A program made the translations under genes and the position numbers. The notes below the pieces were generated by a model. That model worked only from the letters and a program-made list of their open reading frames with translations. It made no database searches and was not told the DNA's origin. Shown in pieces: positions 1 through 8,096 of a DNA stretch of 64,000 nucleotides; the first letter of the stretch is position 1; the number at the start of each line of letters is the position of its first letter. The stretch is from CAYXSX01 sp964467925 (lineage in GTDB: Bacteria; Pseudomonadota; Alphaproteobacteria; Micavibrionales; Micavibrionaceae), in assembly GCA_964467925.1 (NCBI GenBank), contig CAYXSX010000003.1, forward strand, positions 62,001-126,000, given 5' to 3'.

Positions 1-548
1 CTCTCCATACGCCGGAGGATGCGACCGTTTTGCTGGCGCTAGGGCGGCTGCATGACGCCAAGGCGTTCGACGTGTTGATTGAGGCGGTGGCGGGCATTCC
101 GGACGCTTATCTTTGGATCGCGGGCGAGGGGCCCGACCGTGAAAAGCTGGAACATCTGATCACGGTGATGGAACTTAACGATCGCGTGAAACTTCTGGGT
201 TGGCGTAGCGACCGCGCGGCATTATTTCAGGCGGCGGATATTTGCGTTTTCCCCTCCCGCTACGAACCCTTCGGTACTGTATTCGTACAGGCATGGGAGC
301 AGGAAACGCCGCTTGTGACGACAGCCGCCGACGGTCCGGCGCAATTCGTGCGTGATGAGGAGGATTGCCTCATGGTGCCGATTAATAACGCGAGCGCTCT
401 GCGTGCGGCAATCGAGCGCGTGATGGGCGATAAGGACTTTGCGGCGCGGCTGGTGAAAAACGGCCGCGCGCGTTACGAAGCAGAGTTCACCAAGGCCAAG
501 ATGCTGGCCGAGTACCTTGATTTTTATAACGAAATCCTGAAGCGTTAA
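1..548 (+). CDS. Glycosyltransferase family 4, C-terminal part (5' truncated by window)
   Basis: The reading frame is open from the first bases (frame starting at base 3), so the N-terminal domain lies outside the window. The visible ~180 residues form the nucleotide-sugar-binding half of a GT-B enzyme: LALGRLHDAKAFDVLIEA, then LWIAGEGPDREKLE, then CVFPSRYEPFGTVFVQAWE. The last is the GT4 EX7E-type motif, but the second conserved Glu position is Gln here. Retaining enzymes of this family transfer a sugar from a nucleotide donor onto a lipid, glycan or small acceptor. The acceptor cannot be told. It ends 114 bases before an unrelated-looking gene. Confidence 0.85.
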   Translation, partial: LHTPEDATVLLALGRLHDAKAFDVLIEAVAGIPDAYLWIAGEGPDREKLEHLITVMELNDRVKLLGWRSDRAALFQAADICVFPSRYEPFGTVFVQAWEQETPLVTTAADGPAQFVRDEEDCLMVPINNASALRAAIERVMGDKDFAARLVKNGRARYEAEFTKAKMLAEYLDFYNEILKR

Positions 549-662
549 CATAACCTTAACCCTTTTCCCGTATAACCTATCTTAGCGTAGTGGCATTGCG
601 ACCCTGCGTTTAAAGCTTAAGCATAACAATAACAAAGGTTTAAAGAGATAGGGGTTTAGTTT

Positions 663-3521
663 ATGGCGGGCGATCCTGCTGTCACAGAAGAAGAGCTGGA
701 GATGAAAACAAGAGCGGTTAGTTCCGCTCTGGTCAGTATTGGCCATGATAATATCTCGACAGCCAGTGGCGAGGAATTGCGCACCATTATTGATCGCGAC
801 GTTCTGCCTAAAGTAGCGCAATTGTTTAAAATACAAGTACCGCCTACGGGGCTGGTTCTGGATATGGACTTCGTTGATAAACTGGATCAGGGTGTCAAGG
901 CGTTCAGAGAGGCAAAATCTGACAAGCCGGAAGGAAAATCGATTTATGACGGTCTGGCGGAGGCTAAAGCCAAAGGCCATCTGGAGCTTCTAAAATATGA
1001 CAAACTGGAGGAGCTCAACGGTAAAAAAACACTTAGTATAGCGGGGGTTGTAAGTGTTGCCACCGGAAAGCCGCTTCTTGACGATGATGCATACAAAGCA
1101 CTGAAAGCATTGCCCCCTATATATGTTGATAAATTAGAGGGGTTGTTTGATCTCGTTGAAAAACCGAAAGCGCCCGGTGAGCCGGATAAATTTAAAAATT
1201 TTACAGACAATCTAAGAATACTGATAAAGGCCGGAAAAATCGGTGTGAAACCGAAGGAGGTAGCCGCAGCGGCATCTCCGCCGCCAGCAGCAGAACAGCC
1301 TCCTGCTACTCAACCGCCAACTGCATCTTCGACACCGCCTGCTTCTGATCCGGCTGTTCCAAGTGATCCTGCACAGCCTCCGGCGGCAGCTTCATCGCCG
1401 CCAGCAGCAGAACAGCCTCCTGCTACTCAACCGCCAGCCTCAACGTCTAGTTCTCCTGCTCCGGCTGCGGAAGGTGGTATTTCTCCTCCATCCGGTCCGG
1501 TTACCGGAGACGCAGCTTCGCAGCCAGCCTCTGCGGCAGCACCAGCGGCGGATGCGGCGGCTAAGCCAGCCGAAGAGCCTCCTTTAAAAACATTTGAAAC
1601 CGCAACCGAAGCATCCGAATGGGCGGAAGTCTATCTTGCTGATTTTGCAAAAGCCAACAACACCATTTCCGCGCCCGCCCCGGCAAATGGCGTTTTTGAC
1701 GATGCTTCGAAAGCCTCTGCATGGAGTACTATTACCCTTATTAAAAAGGGACTCGGGATCGAGCCTGCCGACGGCGTATACAATGCCGGGGTGCATGATT
1801 TAATTGCGGGTAAGTTGAACGCGGAAAGCGCTTCGGATTTCCGGGCAACACTTGCCGGATATCTGGATTCTGATAAAGCCAAAGGTGATAGAAAGCTTCG
1901 CCAGTTTCTTGCGGCGATGAAGAAACTTTCTGCGGTGCCCGGAACGTTGCTGGATGCTCCGCCACCCCCGCCAAAGGTTGGTATTCTGGATGGCTTCAAG
2001 CAATCAATACAAGAAACTCGCGACATGATGGCCCAGTTTTTGGGTGATGAGAAAGCAACCAGTATCCTGCGTATGGTTTTCGGTTTTGTCGCACAGTTTC
2101 TCGGCCCGATTTTGGGAAGGTTTGGAATTAATATAGGTCCTATATTTTCAGCTATCGGGATGGATGAGTTTCTTGATGAGAAGGGAAATATCAGTCCCGA
2201 AAAAATGAACCAAGCTATGCAAAAAATTTACACGGATGCTGCAAGGGCAGTTAACGACGATCCGGCCAAGCTGAAGGAAGAAGTTCTAAAAAGATATGAT
2301 GAAGAAATAGAAAAAGGCGGGATTCTTATTAAATTTGCTAATCTGTTTACAGATGAACAAGCCAGAAGAAAGGCTCTTGAAGATTCTCTCGACGCAGCTG
2401 CGGCCAAACAAGAGCTTTCTATTGAAGAGCGTGCCAAGATATTTGCTAATTCAGCTCAGGGTAAAGGGGAGGAAGCAAAGGCCGCAGCTGAGGCTCCTGC
2501 CACAGGTGCTGGTGTCGAAGTCGGGAAGGGCGCCGTTAATCCACCGCCATACAAACAGGAACCGCCTGCGCAGGCAGCGCCTCCTGCCGCGCCGCGCGGT
2601 GACGAAACGCAGAAACCGCCATCACTGCCGCCGCGCCGTGGTGATGCAGTGCCGGAGCGTGATGCCGACGATGTTGATTTTAGGGCTCTAGGTGCGCGTT
2701 TCTTGGGCAAGGACGATCCGAGCTATCAAATGGTTGCGCGCGCTTTTGCAGGCACGCATCAGGTCGATGTCGTTACCGCAGTGCAGGGTGTCAATATTTT
2801 GATCGGCCGTTACGAGCAAGGCGAGTTGCATGTCTATAACGTGAACGGCAAGCTCGGTCCGCTGGTTGCAAATCAGAGCGCGGGATCGAAGATGATTGCA
2901 AGTTCCAAGCTGGTGATAAACGAGGGGAGCGATGCAAAAACCGTCGAGCTTCTCGGTGATTTCCATGCGGCGGCAAGGGCGCGTTATTCGTTTGATACCA
3001 AACATACACCAGAGGGGCGTGTGAAGTTGCGCGAACTGGTGCAGAAACACGAAGACGCCGCGTATCTTCTTAAAACCCAGCATCCAGGCGTGCTTATTGG
3101 CAAAGCTTACGGCAATACCGGCCCCCATGTGGCAAAGCCGATGAGCGGCCCTTATGAGGGATCTGTGCCGGAGTCTGAACCTGTGAAGCTATTACCAAAG
3201 GGCAGTCCGATCAGACATCCGGACGGTTCCCATTCCTTTACACAGCGTGATACGTGGGTGCCGTTGACGGCAGAGGAAAAAGCGCAGAGGGTTGACCGCG
3301 TTCTTGCTTTCGATGAGGCGGCCAAGGGAGCGTCAAACGAGCCGATTATTTTGCACCGCGGTTTTAGCATTCATGCCGCTCCGGACGGGGAAACCAAGGC
3401 TACATTCCGTGATAACAAGAAAGATGTGGAAGGCGCAGCGCCGCCAGCGCCTGTTGTTACCAATCCTTACGACCTGAAAGAGACGCATCAGGCAACGGCT
3501 GATATGGAACGCGGGCGGTAA
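663..3521 (+). CDS. Large Pro/Ala-rich multidomain protein of unknown function (952 aa)
   Basis: I do not recognise this protein. There is no signal peptide. Residues 1-200 are a charged, mostly helical-looking region. Residues ~203-305 are a low-complexity Ala/Pro/Ser linker containing a duplicated PPAAEQPPATQPP. Residues ~315-420 contain stretches such as GVFDDASKASAW and ADGVYNAG that faintly recall peptidoglycan-binding repeats. A hydrophobic patch lies at ~466-497 and a second Pro-rich linker at ~624-663. The C-terminal ~290 residues are soluble. The linker-separated architecture without a Sec signal would fit a secreted effector or a large scaffold, but that is inference. The ATG has only a weak AGAGATAGGGG-like ribosome site. 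Confidence 0.75.
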   Translation: MAGDPAVTEEELEMKTRAVSSALVSIGHDNISTASGEELRTIIDRDVLPKVAQLFKIQVPPTGLVLDMDFVDKLDQGVKAFREAKSDKPEGKSIYDGLAEAKAKGHLELLKYDKLEELNGKKTLSIAGVVSVATGKPLLDDDAYKALKALPPIYVDKLEGLFDLVEKPKAPGEPDKFKNFTDNLRILIKAGKIGVKPKEVAAAASPPPAAEQPPATQPPTASSTPPASDPAVPSDPAQPPAAASSPPAAEQPPATQPPASTSSSPAPAAEGGISPPSGPVTGDAASQPASAAAPAADAAAKPAEEPPLKTFETATEASEWAEVYLADFAKANNTISAPAPANGVFDDASKASAWSTITLIKKGLGIEPADGVYNAGVHDLIAGKLNAESASDFRATLAGYLDSDKAKGDRKLRQFLAAMKKLSAVPGTLLDAPPPPPKVGILDGFKQSIQETRDMMAQFLGDEKATSILRMVFGFVAQFLGPILGRFGINIGPIFSAIGMDEFLDEKGNISPEKMNQAMQKIYTDAARAVNDDPAKLKEEVLKRYDEEIEKGGILIKFANLFTDEQARRKALEDSLDAAAAKQELSIEERAKIFANSAQGKGEEAKAAAEAPATGAGVEVGKGAVNPPPYKQEPPAQAAPPAAPRGDETQKPPSLPPRRGDAVPERDADDVDFRALGARFLGKDDPSYQMVARAFAGTHQVDVVTAVQGVNILIGRYEQGELHVYNVNGKLGPLVANQSAGSKMIASSKLVINEGSDAKTVELLGDFHAAARARYSFDTKHTPEGRVKLRELVQKHEDAAYLLKTQHPGVLIGKAYGNTGPHVAKPMSGPYEGSVPESEPVKLLPKGSPIRHPDGSHSFTQRDTWVPLTAEEKAQRVDRVLAFDEAAKGASNEPIILHRGFSIHAAPDGETKATFRDNKKDVEGAAPPAPVVTNPYDLKETHQATADMERGR
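1279..1436 (+). repeat. 41-bp direct repeat within the Pro-rich linker
   Basis: Bases 1279-1319 and 1396-1436 are the same 41-bp sequence, both encoding PPAAEQPPATQPP. Identity at the DNA level, not only the protein level, points to a recent tandem-type duplication or slippage inside the linker of the 952-residue protein. Confidence 0.85.
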
Positions 3522-3591
3522 TTCTATCGCTTTATACATTGCCGCGTTTCGGGTATGGTAAAGGCCCGTAAATTTTTTAAACGTTGCTTTC

Positions 3592-4191
3592 ATGTCCAGA
3601 CCGCCGCCCGATCATCCGGAGCATTTTTCTCCCTTCTCGCCAGAGCTTGACGAGCTTTGCGCCGCGCTTGAGCGTCTCTACATCAAGGGCAATTTGAGCG
3701 GGCGGCTGAATTTCCGCGTGAAGTTTCCTTACGCCGCGCCGCTCGTTTTCGGGTGTGATTTGCTGGGTTATGACGAGGAAGGAACGAAGGATAAAAAGCA
3801 TCGCGCGAAACTGGAGGCCGAGGCTGTAGTGCGCCGGGGGGAGCTTTTGACTGAGTTGGAAGAAATCAAGGATAACAGCCTTGAGAACGGTATGCTGAAC
3901 GAGGGGTATGCACGTTCGATTTTCGACCGTTTCGGCAAGGAATTTACAAGCTATGTTTACAGCAAGGAAGTGATCGAGAGGTTTGCGCCGCCGCAGGAAG
4001 AAAAAACGGAAGAGGTGGAATCTAAACCGGTCATACGACCGCAGTTTACAAATTTAAAACTTGCCAAATTGCCGCGCGAGGGAATTACCTACCGTGAGCT
4101 TCTGGCCTCTCTTCCGGTGGAAGCGCCTTTTTCTCTTAAGCTTACATTTAATGAGCGCGCCTATTTACGGCTTTCACCCGAAACGGTGTAG
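3592..4191 (+). CDS. Hypothetical protein, 199 aa
   Basis: The protein has no signal peptide or membrane segment. It is acidic to neutral, with a helical middle (RRGELLTELEEIKD) and a Glu-rich linker near residue 140. I recognise no domain. The ATG follows a 70-base gap after the 952-residue protein. Its 3' end overlaps the convergent heme A synthase gene by 31 bases, so the two transcripts are antisense to each other at their ends. Confidence 0.65.
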   Translation: MSRPPPDHPEHFSPFSPELDELCAALERLYIKGNLSGRLNFRVKFPYAAPLVFGCDLLGYDEEGTKDKKHRAKLEAEAVVRRGELLTELEEIKDNSLENGMLNEGYARSIFDRFGKEFTSYVYSKEVIERFAPPQEEKTEEVESKPVIRPQFTNLKLAKLPREGITYRELLASLPVEAPFSLKLTFNERAYLRLSPETV

Positions 4192-5186
4192 ATGCTCCAG
4201 ATCAGCAACATAAGCAACGTCAGCGCTCCGGCTTGATGCAAGACAGCGAGTGGGAGAGCTACGGCGGAAAGTAATGTCGCAATTCCCAATCCCATCTGGA
4301 CGAGCGCCATAACGGCTAAAGCATGAAAGACGGGTGAATCTTCTCCGCGTTTTTTTGCATGCGCCCAAAGACCCAATACCATGGCAACGGTGAGCATCGC
4401 GAGCCAGCGGTGGGTGAATTGCACGCTTTCATGGTTTTCAAAGAAATTGCTCCACCAGGGTGAGAAATGCCACATATCGGGCGGAAAGAACCCACCGCCC
4501 ATCAGCGGAAACGTGTCGTTATAAATCAGGCCCGCGTCAAGCCCGGCGACATAGGCGCCCCAGAAAATAGTGACGATCAGAAATCCCAGCGTGATCCAGC
4601 TATGTGTGAGCAGGGCGGGAGAATGTGATTTTTTCGCGCCGATAAATTTTAGCCCCAAAGCAAACATGAGCGAGAAAATGAGGAAGGCAAGACCCAGATG
4701 CGCCGCAAGGCGATAATGGGAAACATAAGGTTCATCCACAAGCCCGCTCTTGACCATGTACCAGCCCATAGCCCCTTGCAGCCCGCCGAGCAGGAAAATA
4801 CCAAAGAGTTTTAATTTATATCCGGCCGGTATCATTCCCCGCATGAGGAAAAACAAGAAGGGCAGCGCATAGGCTAGGCCGATCATCCGGCCTAGAAAGC
4901 GGTGAAACCATTCCCAGAAAAAGATGGCTTTGAAATCATCCATCTCCATCCAGAAATGTTTTTTCTGAAATTCGGGGGAGTTTTGGTATAGGCCGAAAAC
5001 GCGGTTCCACTCCGCATCGCTCATGGGCGGGAATACGCCCATAAGAGGTTTCCATTCCACGATAGAAAGGCCGGAATTTGTCAGGCGGGTGATCGCTCCG
5101 ACGATGACCATCAAAAACACCAGAGCGCAGGCGCTGAATAGCCAGAGTGCCAGAGGTTTCGTTCTTAGGGCGGGAGTTTTTTTCAA
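4161..5186 (-). CDS. ctaA: Heme A synthase (CtaA/Cox15 family)
   Basis: Converts heme O to heme A, the cofactor of aa3-type cytochrome oxidases, in the inner membrane. It is 341 residues with about eight predicted membrane helices, the usual size for alphaproteobacterial Cox15-type enzymes. Visible family signatures are VGAITRLTNSGLSIVEWKP after the first helix, EWFHRFLGR, AAHLGLAF, FTHRWLAML and LHQAGALTLL. These supply the conserved His ligands of the two heme sites. No oxidase genes are nearby. The gene runs against its neighbours on both sides. Confidence 0.95.
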   Translation of the reverse strand: MKKTPALRTKPLALWLFSACALVFLMVIVGAITRLTNSGLSIVEWKPLMGVFPPMSDAEWNRVFGLYQNSPEFQKKHFWMEMDDFKAIFFWEWFHRFLGRMIGLAYALPFLFFLMRGMIPAGYKLKLFGIFLLGGLQGAMGWYMVKSGLVDEPYVSHYRLAAHLGLAFLIFSLMFALGLKFIGAKKSHSPALLTHSWITLGFLIVTIFWGAYVAGLDAGLIYNDTFPLMGGGFFPPDMWHFSPWWSNFFENHESVQFTHRWLAMLTVAMVLGLWAHAKKRGEDSPVFHALAVMALVQMGLGIATLLSAVALPLAVLHQAGALTLLMLLIWSIYTVSGESRK

Positions 5187-5274
5187 GTTTCCGTCTCGCG
5201 CTTGTGATGGGGGCTATGATTACAATTCTATGTTGTGTTAGATAAAACGGTTGTTTTTATCAAGAGGTTTTAAA

Positions 5275-6102
5275 TTGCTTCCCTCGCCGCAGGCCAGATT
5301 CGATTTTGTGGAGGCCACCAGCAAAGGTTATCGCTTTGTCTGGGACAATCGCATGCTTGTCGGAAAGTTGGCGGGGATTCCGGTTCTGGTAAAACTGGGC
5401 TGTCTGGCGCTGATTATCGCGCTGGAACTTTCAGGGAATTTTTTGCGGCAGGGTTTGATCCTGCTCCCCTCTTATTTTCTGGAAGGGTGGATGCTTGCCT
5501 ATCTGGTGCGTACGGCGATTTATGATGAACGCGGCTCCAGTTCCTTAAGCGGTAATCAGTCGCAGGACGAGATTTTCCTGCGAGAGCGGGCGCGCTCAAT
5601 TCTCGCCGCCACGCTTGTTTATGTTCTGATTAAACTTGTCCTGTCCTTTTCCACCGGCATGGTGATGGATTTTCAACGCGGTCTGATCGGGGAGAGCGGC
5701 GAGAGCCTGCATAATATTCCCGATCCTTCGCCCGCTATGATGCTGGTGGCACTTGCCATGCTCGGTTTTTTCCTCTGGGCTTTCCGGTATTTATGGATGA
5801 ATGTTTCGGTCGCGCTAGGATACGGTTTTCGGGAATATGCGCTGAAATTCCGCGGCGGGATGATTTCGTTCTACATGATTGGCACGTGGCTTTTGTGTTT
5901 TGTCCCCTTTGCTCTAGTGCTTGTTTTGTGCTCGGAGCTTTTGCTTAGTGCCATTCCCGCGCAAGACGGAGAGCCCACCGCGCTTTACCGCTTCCTTATG
6001 ACCGGGGTTCAGGCCGCCGTGGATACGGCGATCTCTCTTGTCACCGCCATCGCCATGGCGTTCGGTATTCGCGAAGTCATGGATGGAAAGTCTAAAGCAT
6101 GA
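5275..6102 (+). CDS. Polytopic membrane protein of unknown function (275 aa)
   Basis: About five or six hydrophobic segments (residues ~30-50, ~56-75, ~110-132, ~165-185, ~205-232, ~250-270) mark an inner-membrane protein. It begins with a short cytosolic stretch RFDFVEATSKGYRFVWDNR. I recognise no transporter signature. I chose TTG at 5275 because AAGAGG lies seven bases upstream. A TTG at 5251 in the same frame lacks a ribosome site. The stop overlaps the ferredoxin start (ATGA), so the two are probably translationally coupled. Confidence 0.7.
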   Translation: MLPSPQARFDFVEATSKGYRFVWDNRMLVGKLAGIPVLVKLGCLALIIALELSGNFLRQGLILLPSYFLEGWMLAYLVRTAIYDERGSSSLSGNQSQDEIFLRERARSILAATLVYVLIKLVLSFSTGMVMDFQRGLIGESGESLHNIPDPSPAMMLVALAMLGFFLWAFRYLWMNVSVALGYGFREYALKFRGGMISFYMIGTWLLCFVPFALVLVLCSELLLSAIPAQDGEPTALYRFLMTGVQAAVDTAISLVTAIAMAFGIREVMDGKSKA

Positions 6103-6413
6103 AGATTTACGTGACTGATCCGCAAGGCGTGGAACATGCGCTGGATGCTGTTGAGGGCTGGCGCGTGATGGAAATCATCCGCGAGCATGGCCTGCCCATA
6201 AAGGCGGAATGTGGCGGTGCCTGCGCCTGCGCGACATGTCATGTTTATGTCGATGAAGCATGGGTCGATAAAATTCCGTCCATGCGGGCTGACGAAGAAG
6301 AAATGTTAGACGAGGCTTTCAACGTTCAGGACAATTCGCGCCTGTCCTGCCAGATTATTATGGATGAAGGTCTGGACGGTTTGCGTTTAACGCTGGCCGT
6401 TATGCCGGGGTGA
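6099..6413 (+). CDS. [2Fe-2S] ferredoxin, adrenodoxin/FdxB type
   Basis: A 104-residue soluble electron carrier. Cys38, Cys44, Cys47 and Cys84 give the C-x5-C-x2-C-x36-C ligand set of vertebrate-type ferredoxins. An extra Cys42 sits inside the cluster loop (CGGACACATC). The length and the tail LRLTLAVMPG fit Isc-type or P450-type ferredoxins. There are no isc genes nearby. The four-base overlap with the upstream membrane protein suggests co-expression, but the redox partner cannot be assigned. Confidence 0.92.
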   Translation: MKIYVTDPQGVEHALDAVEGWRVMEIIREHGLPIKAECGGACACATCHVYVDEAWVDKIPSMRADEEEMLDEAFNVQDNSRLSCQIIMDEGLDGLRLTLAVMPG

Positions 6414-6414
6414 G

Positions 6415-6678
6415 TTACTGCAGCGTGCCCTGCCATTCGGCGAAGCGATAATCGCCGGGCGTAATCAGGCTCTGTTTAGCAACGTAAACCGAATGGAGCT
6501 TGCCGTCGATCTCGCGGGTCCAGAAATCTAAGAATTTCGACAAAACGGGAAATTGTGGGGCCAGATCATAATCCTGCCAGATATATTCCTGAAGCAGATC
6601 GCGGTAATCGGGAAGATGGTAAATTATTTTCGCCGTTGTCAGGCGGTAATCTTTCATTTGTCTTTGCAAATCAGCCAC
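6415..6678 (-). CDS. usg: Usg family protein
   Basis: An 87-residue protein matching the Usg family, named for its position near trp genes in alphaproteobacteria; its biochemical role is not known. Hallmarks seen: YRLTTAKIIYHLPDYRDLLQ, the block WQDYDLAPQFPVLSKFLDFW, then REIDGKLHSVYVA. The start is GTG, fixed by a strong AGGAGG five bases upstream. It stands alone, convergent to the ferredoxin gene with one base between the stops. The family is essentially alphaproteobacterial, which supports the taxonomic call. Confidence 0.9.
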   Translation of the reverse strand: MADLQRQMKDYRLTTAKIIYHLPDYRDLLQEYIWQDYDLAPQFPVLSKFLDFWTREIDGKLHSVYVAKQSLITPGDYRFAEWQGTLQ

Positions 6679-6807
6679 TTAAACCTCCTGTTCGTATGTG
6701 CTCTTTGCTTTTTACCCTTATAATTAAATTCTATTCCACTAGGTACCATAATACAGTGAAATTCTTGAAAAAGTGTTAAATATCAGCGGGTTTGAACGGG
6801 TGTTGAT

Positions 6808-7560
6808 TCAAGAGCGCCAGGGTTCTGCAAAGCCTAGCGCAGGCTTGCCGGCGGGATTTTCTGAAGCCGTTATGCTTCTGGCCCTAATAACGTGCGAGGT
6901 ATAGCGAAAATATGCCATATATCCGACTCCGGCGACGGGCAGGTTTACGACATGTTCCACGGCTTGTGTATTTTCAAATTCTGCCGCTATGTCGAAAGAG
7001 GCAAATGCCTTTGATGCCGGAGAATGGCTTTGATCTTCAACAAACCAAACCGAGGGGTGACCCATATAATCTTCATCTGTCAGGACGATCTCTGGAATTG
7101 TTCCCCTTGAAAATATTTCGTGCCAAAATTTGTTGATAGTTTTAAAAGCTATAATTTTGACGCGGTTGCCCGGTAAAGCAAAAGCGGCGTAGTGTAGGGC
7201 GGGCGAGTGATCGGTATAGGCATGAAGTCTTGCGGTCATTTTTTTTGCACTATTGAAAATTGCAGAGCGCAGCCGGGGTTCGGTAAGGTCTTGGGCGTAG
7301 TTATGCGCTGCTTGCGATGCCTTATAAGCGGTGTCAGGGGAAAGTCCGAATGCTTTGAAAAAATGGCGCTCTAAGGCGATGCCGGGGGCGGCAAGCTCCT
7401 GCGGTATTTCCGAAGGCGTTCCGTCATTGCCAAAAATCTCCGCTATTCTTTTGGCTCGGGCATGGGCGCGCTCAAAAAACAGGCTTGCCAGCCTGTTTTG
7501 CTTTTCCAACCATCGTTCAATATAAAGATCGCTTTGTTTTTGCATATATTTACGTAACAT
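6808..7560 (-). CDS. Hypothetical protein, 250 aa
   Basis: I do not recognise this protein. It has no signal peptide or transmembrane helix. The N-terminal third is helical and basic (RLASLFFERAHARAKRIAEIF). The C-terminal half has alternating hydrophobic residues typical of mixed alpha/beta folds (RVKIIAFKTINKFW, PEIVLTDEDYMGHPSVWFVED). It is divergent from groES, and the RpoH promoter of groES lies about 30 bases upstream of its start. No clear ribosome site precedes the ATG at 7560; Met6 at 7545 is an alternative. Confidence 0.6.
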   Translation of the reverse strand: MLRKYMQKQSDLYIERWLEKQNRLASLFFERAHARAKRIAEIFGNDGTPSEIPQELAAPGIALERHFFKAFGLSPDTAYKASQAAHNYAQDLTEPRLRSAIFNSAKKMTARLHAYTDHSPALHYAAFALPGNRVKIIAFKTINKFWHEIFSRGTIPEIVLTDEDYMGHPSVWFVEDQSHSPASKAFASFDIAAEFENTQAVEHVVNLPVAGVGYMAYFRYTSHVIRARSITASENPAGKPALGFAEPWRS

Positions 7561-7588
7561 AAAATGTTTGATGTAAGCAACAAAATTC

Positions 7589-7617
7589 CTTGAAAAATTT
7601 TCACCGAAGTCCTATAT
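7589..7617 (+). promoter_or_regulatory. RpoH (sigma-32) heat-shock promoter of groESL
   Basis: CTTGAA at 7589-7594 and CCTATAT at 7611-7617 are separated by 16 bases. This matches the alphaproteobacterial sigma-32 consensus (CTTGAA ... CCNATNT). It lies about 130 bases before groES. No CIRCE inverted repeat (the HrcA operator) is visible, so heat induction probably works through RpoH alone. Confidence 0.75.
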
Positions 7618-7745
7618 GTTTCAACGCACACGGGCGAATTGTACCTTTGAGGGAACATGACCGTGTGAGAGGGGCTTTTGACTGGCTCACGTAAGAGTAG
7701 GAAAAGGCCTGCTTGTTCAACCCAAAAACTAGGAGAAAAAACGAA

Positions 7746-8045
7746 ATGGCAAAGATAAAATTTCGTCCTCTGCATGACCGCGTTCTTGTTCGCCGCATTG
7801 AAGCGGATTCAAAGACCGCCGGCGGTATTATCATCCCTGATTCCGCTCAGGAAAAACCGATGGAAGGTGAAGTCATCGCAACCGGCAACGGCCACGTAAA
7901 TGATAACGGCGATGTGCGTCCGCTGGACGTAAAAGCCGGCGACAAGATCATTTTTTCAAAATGGGCCGGAACGGAAGTCACCATTGATGGTGAAGAGCTG
8001 ATGGTGATGAAGGAGTCTGACATTATTGGCGTTGTTGCAGCCTAA
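7746..8045 (+). CDS. groES: Co-chaperonin GroES
   Basis: A 99-residue heptameric lid of the GroEL folding chamber in the cytosol. It begins MAKIKFRPLHDRVLVRR and shows the family block TAGGIIIPDSAQEKP with the mobile loop, and the ending EELMVMKESDIIGVV. The ATG at 7746 is supported by AGGAG at 7731-7735 and by the conserved family N terminus; an upstream in-frame start would add unconserved residues. It is the first gene of the groES-groEL operon, 51 bases before groEL. Confidence 0.98.
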   Translation: MAKIKFRPLHDRVLVRRIEADSKTAGGIIIPDSAQEKPMEGEVIATGNGHVNDNGDVRPLDVKAGDKIIFSKWAGTEVTIDGEELMVMKESDIIGVVAA

Positions 8046-8096
8046 GTCAGGTTTCGTTCATTAAAATCAACCAATCTAGCAAAAAGGAAATAAATT

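Noticed and set aside
7561..7745. CIRCE/HrcA operator upstream of groES
   Set aside because: No TTAGCACTC-N9-GAGTGCTAA repeat is present; the RpoH promoter explains heat control.
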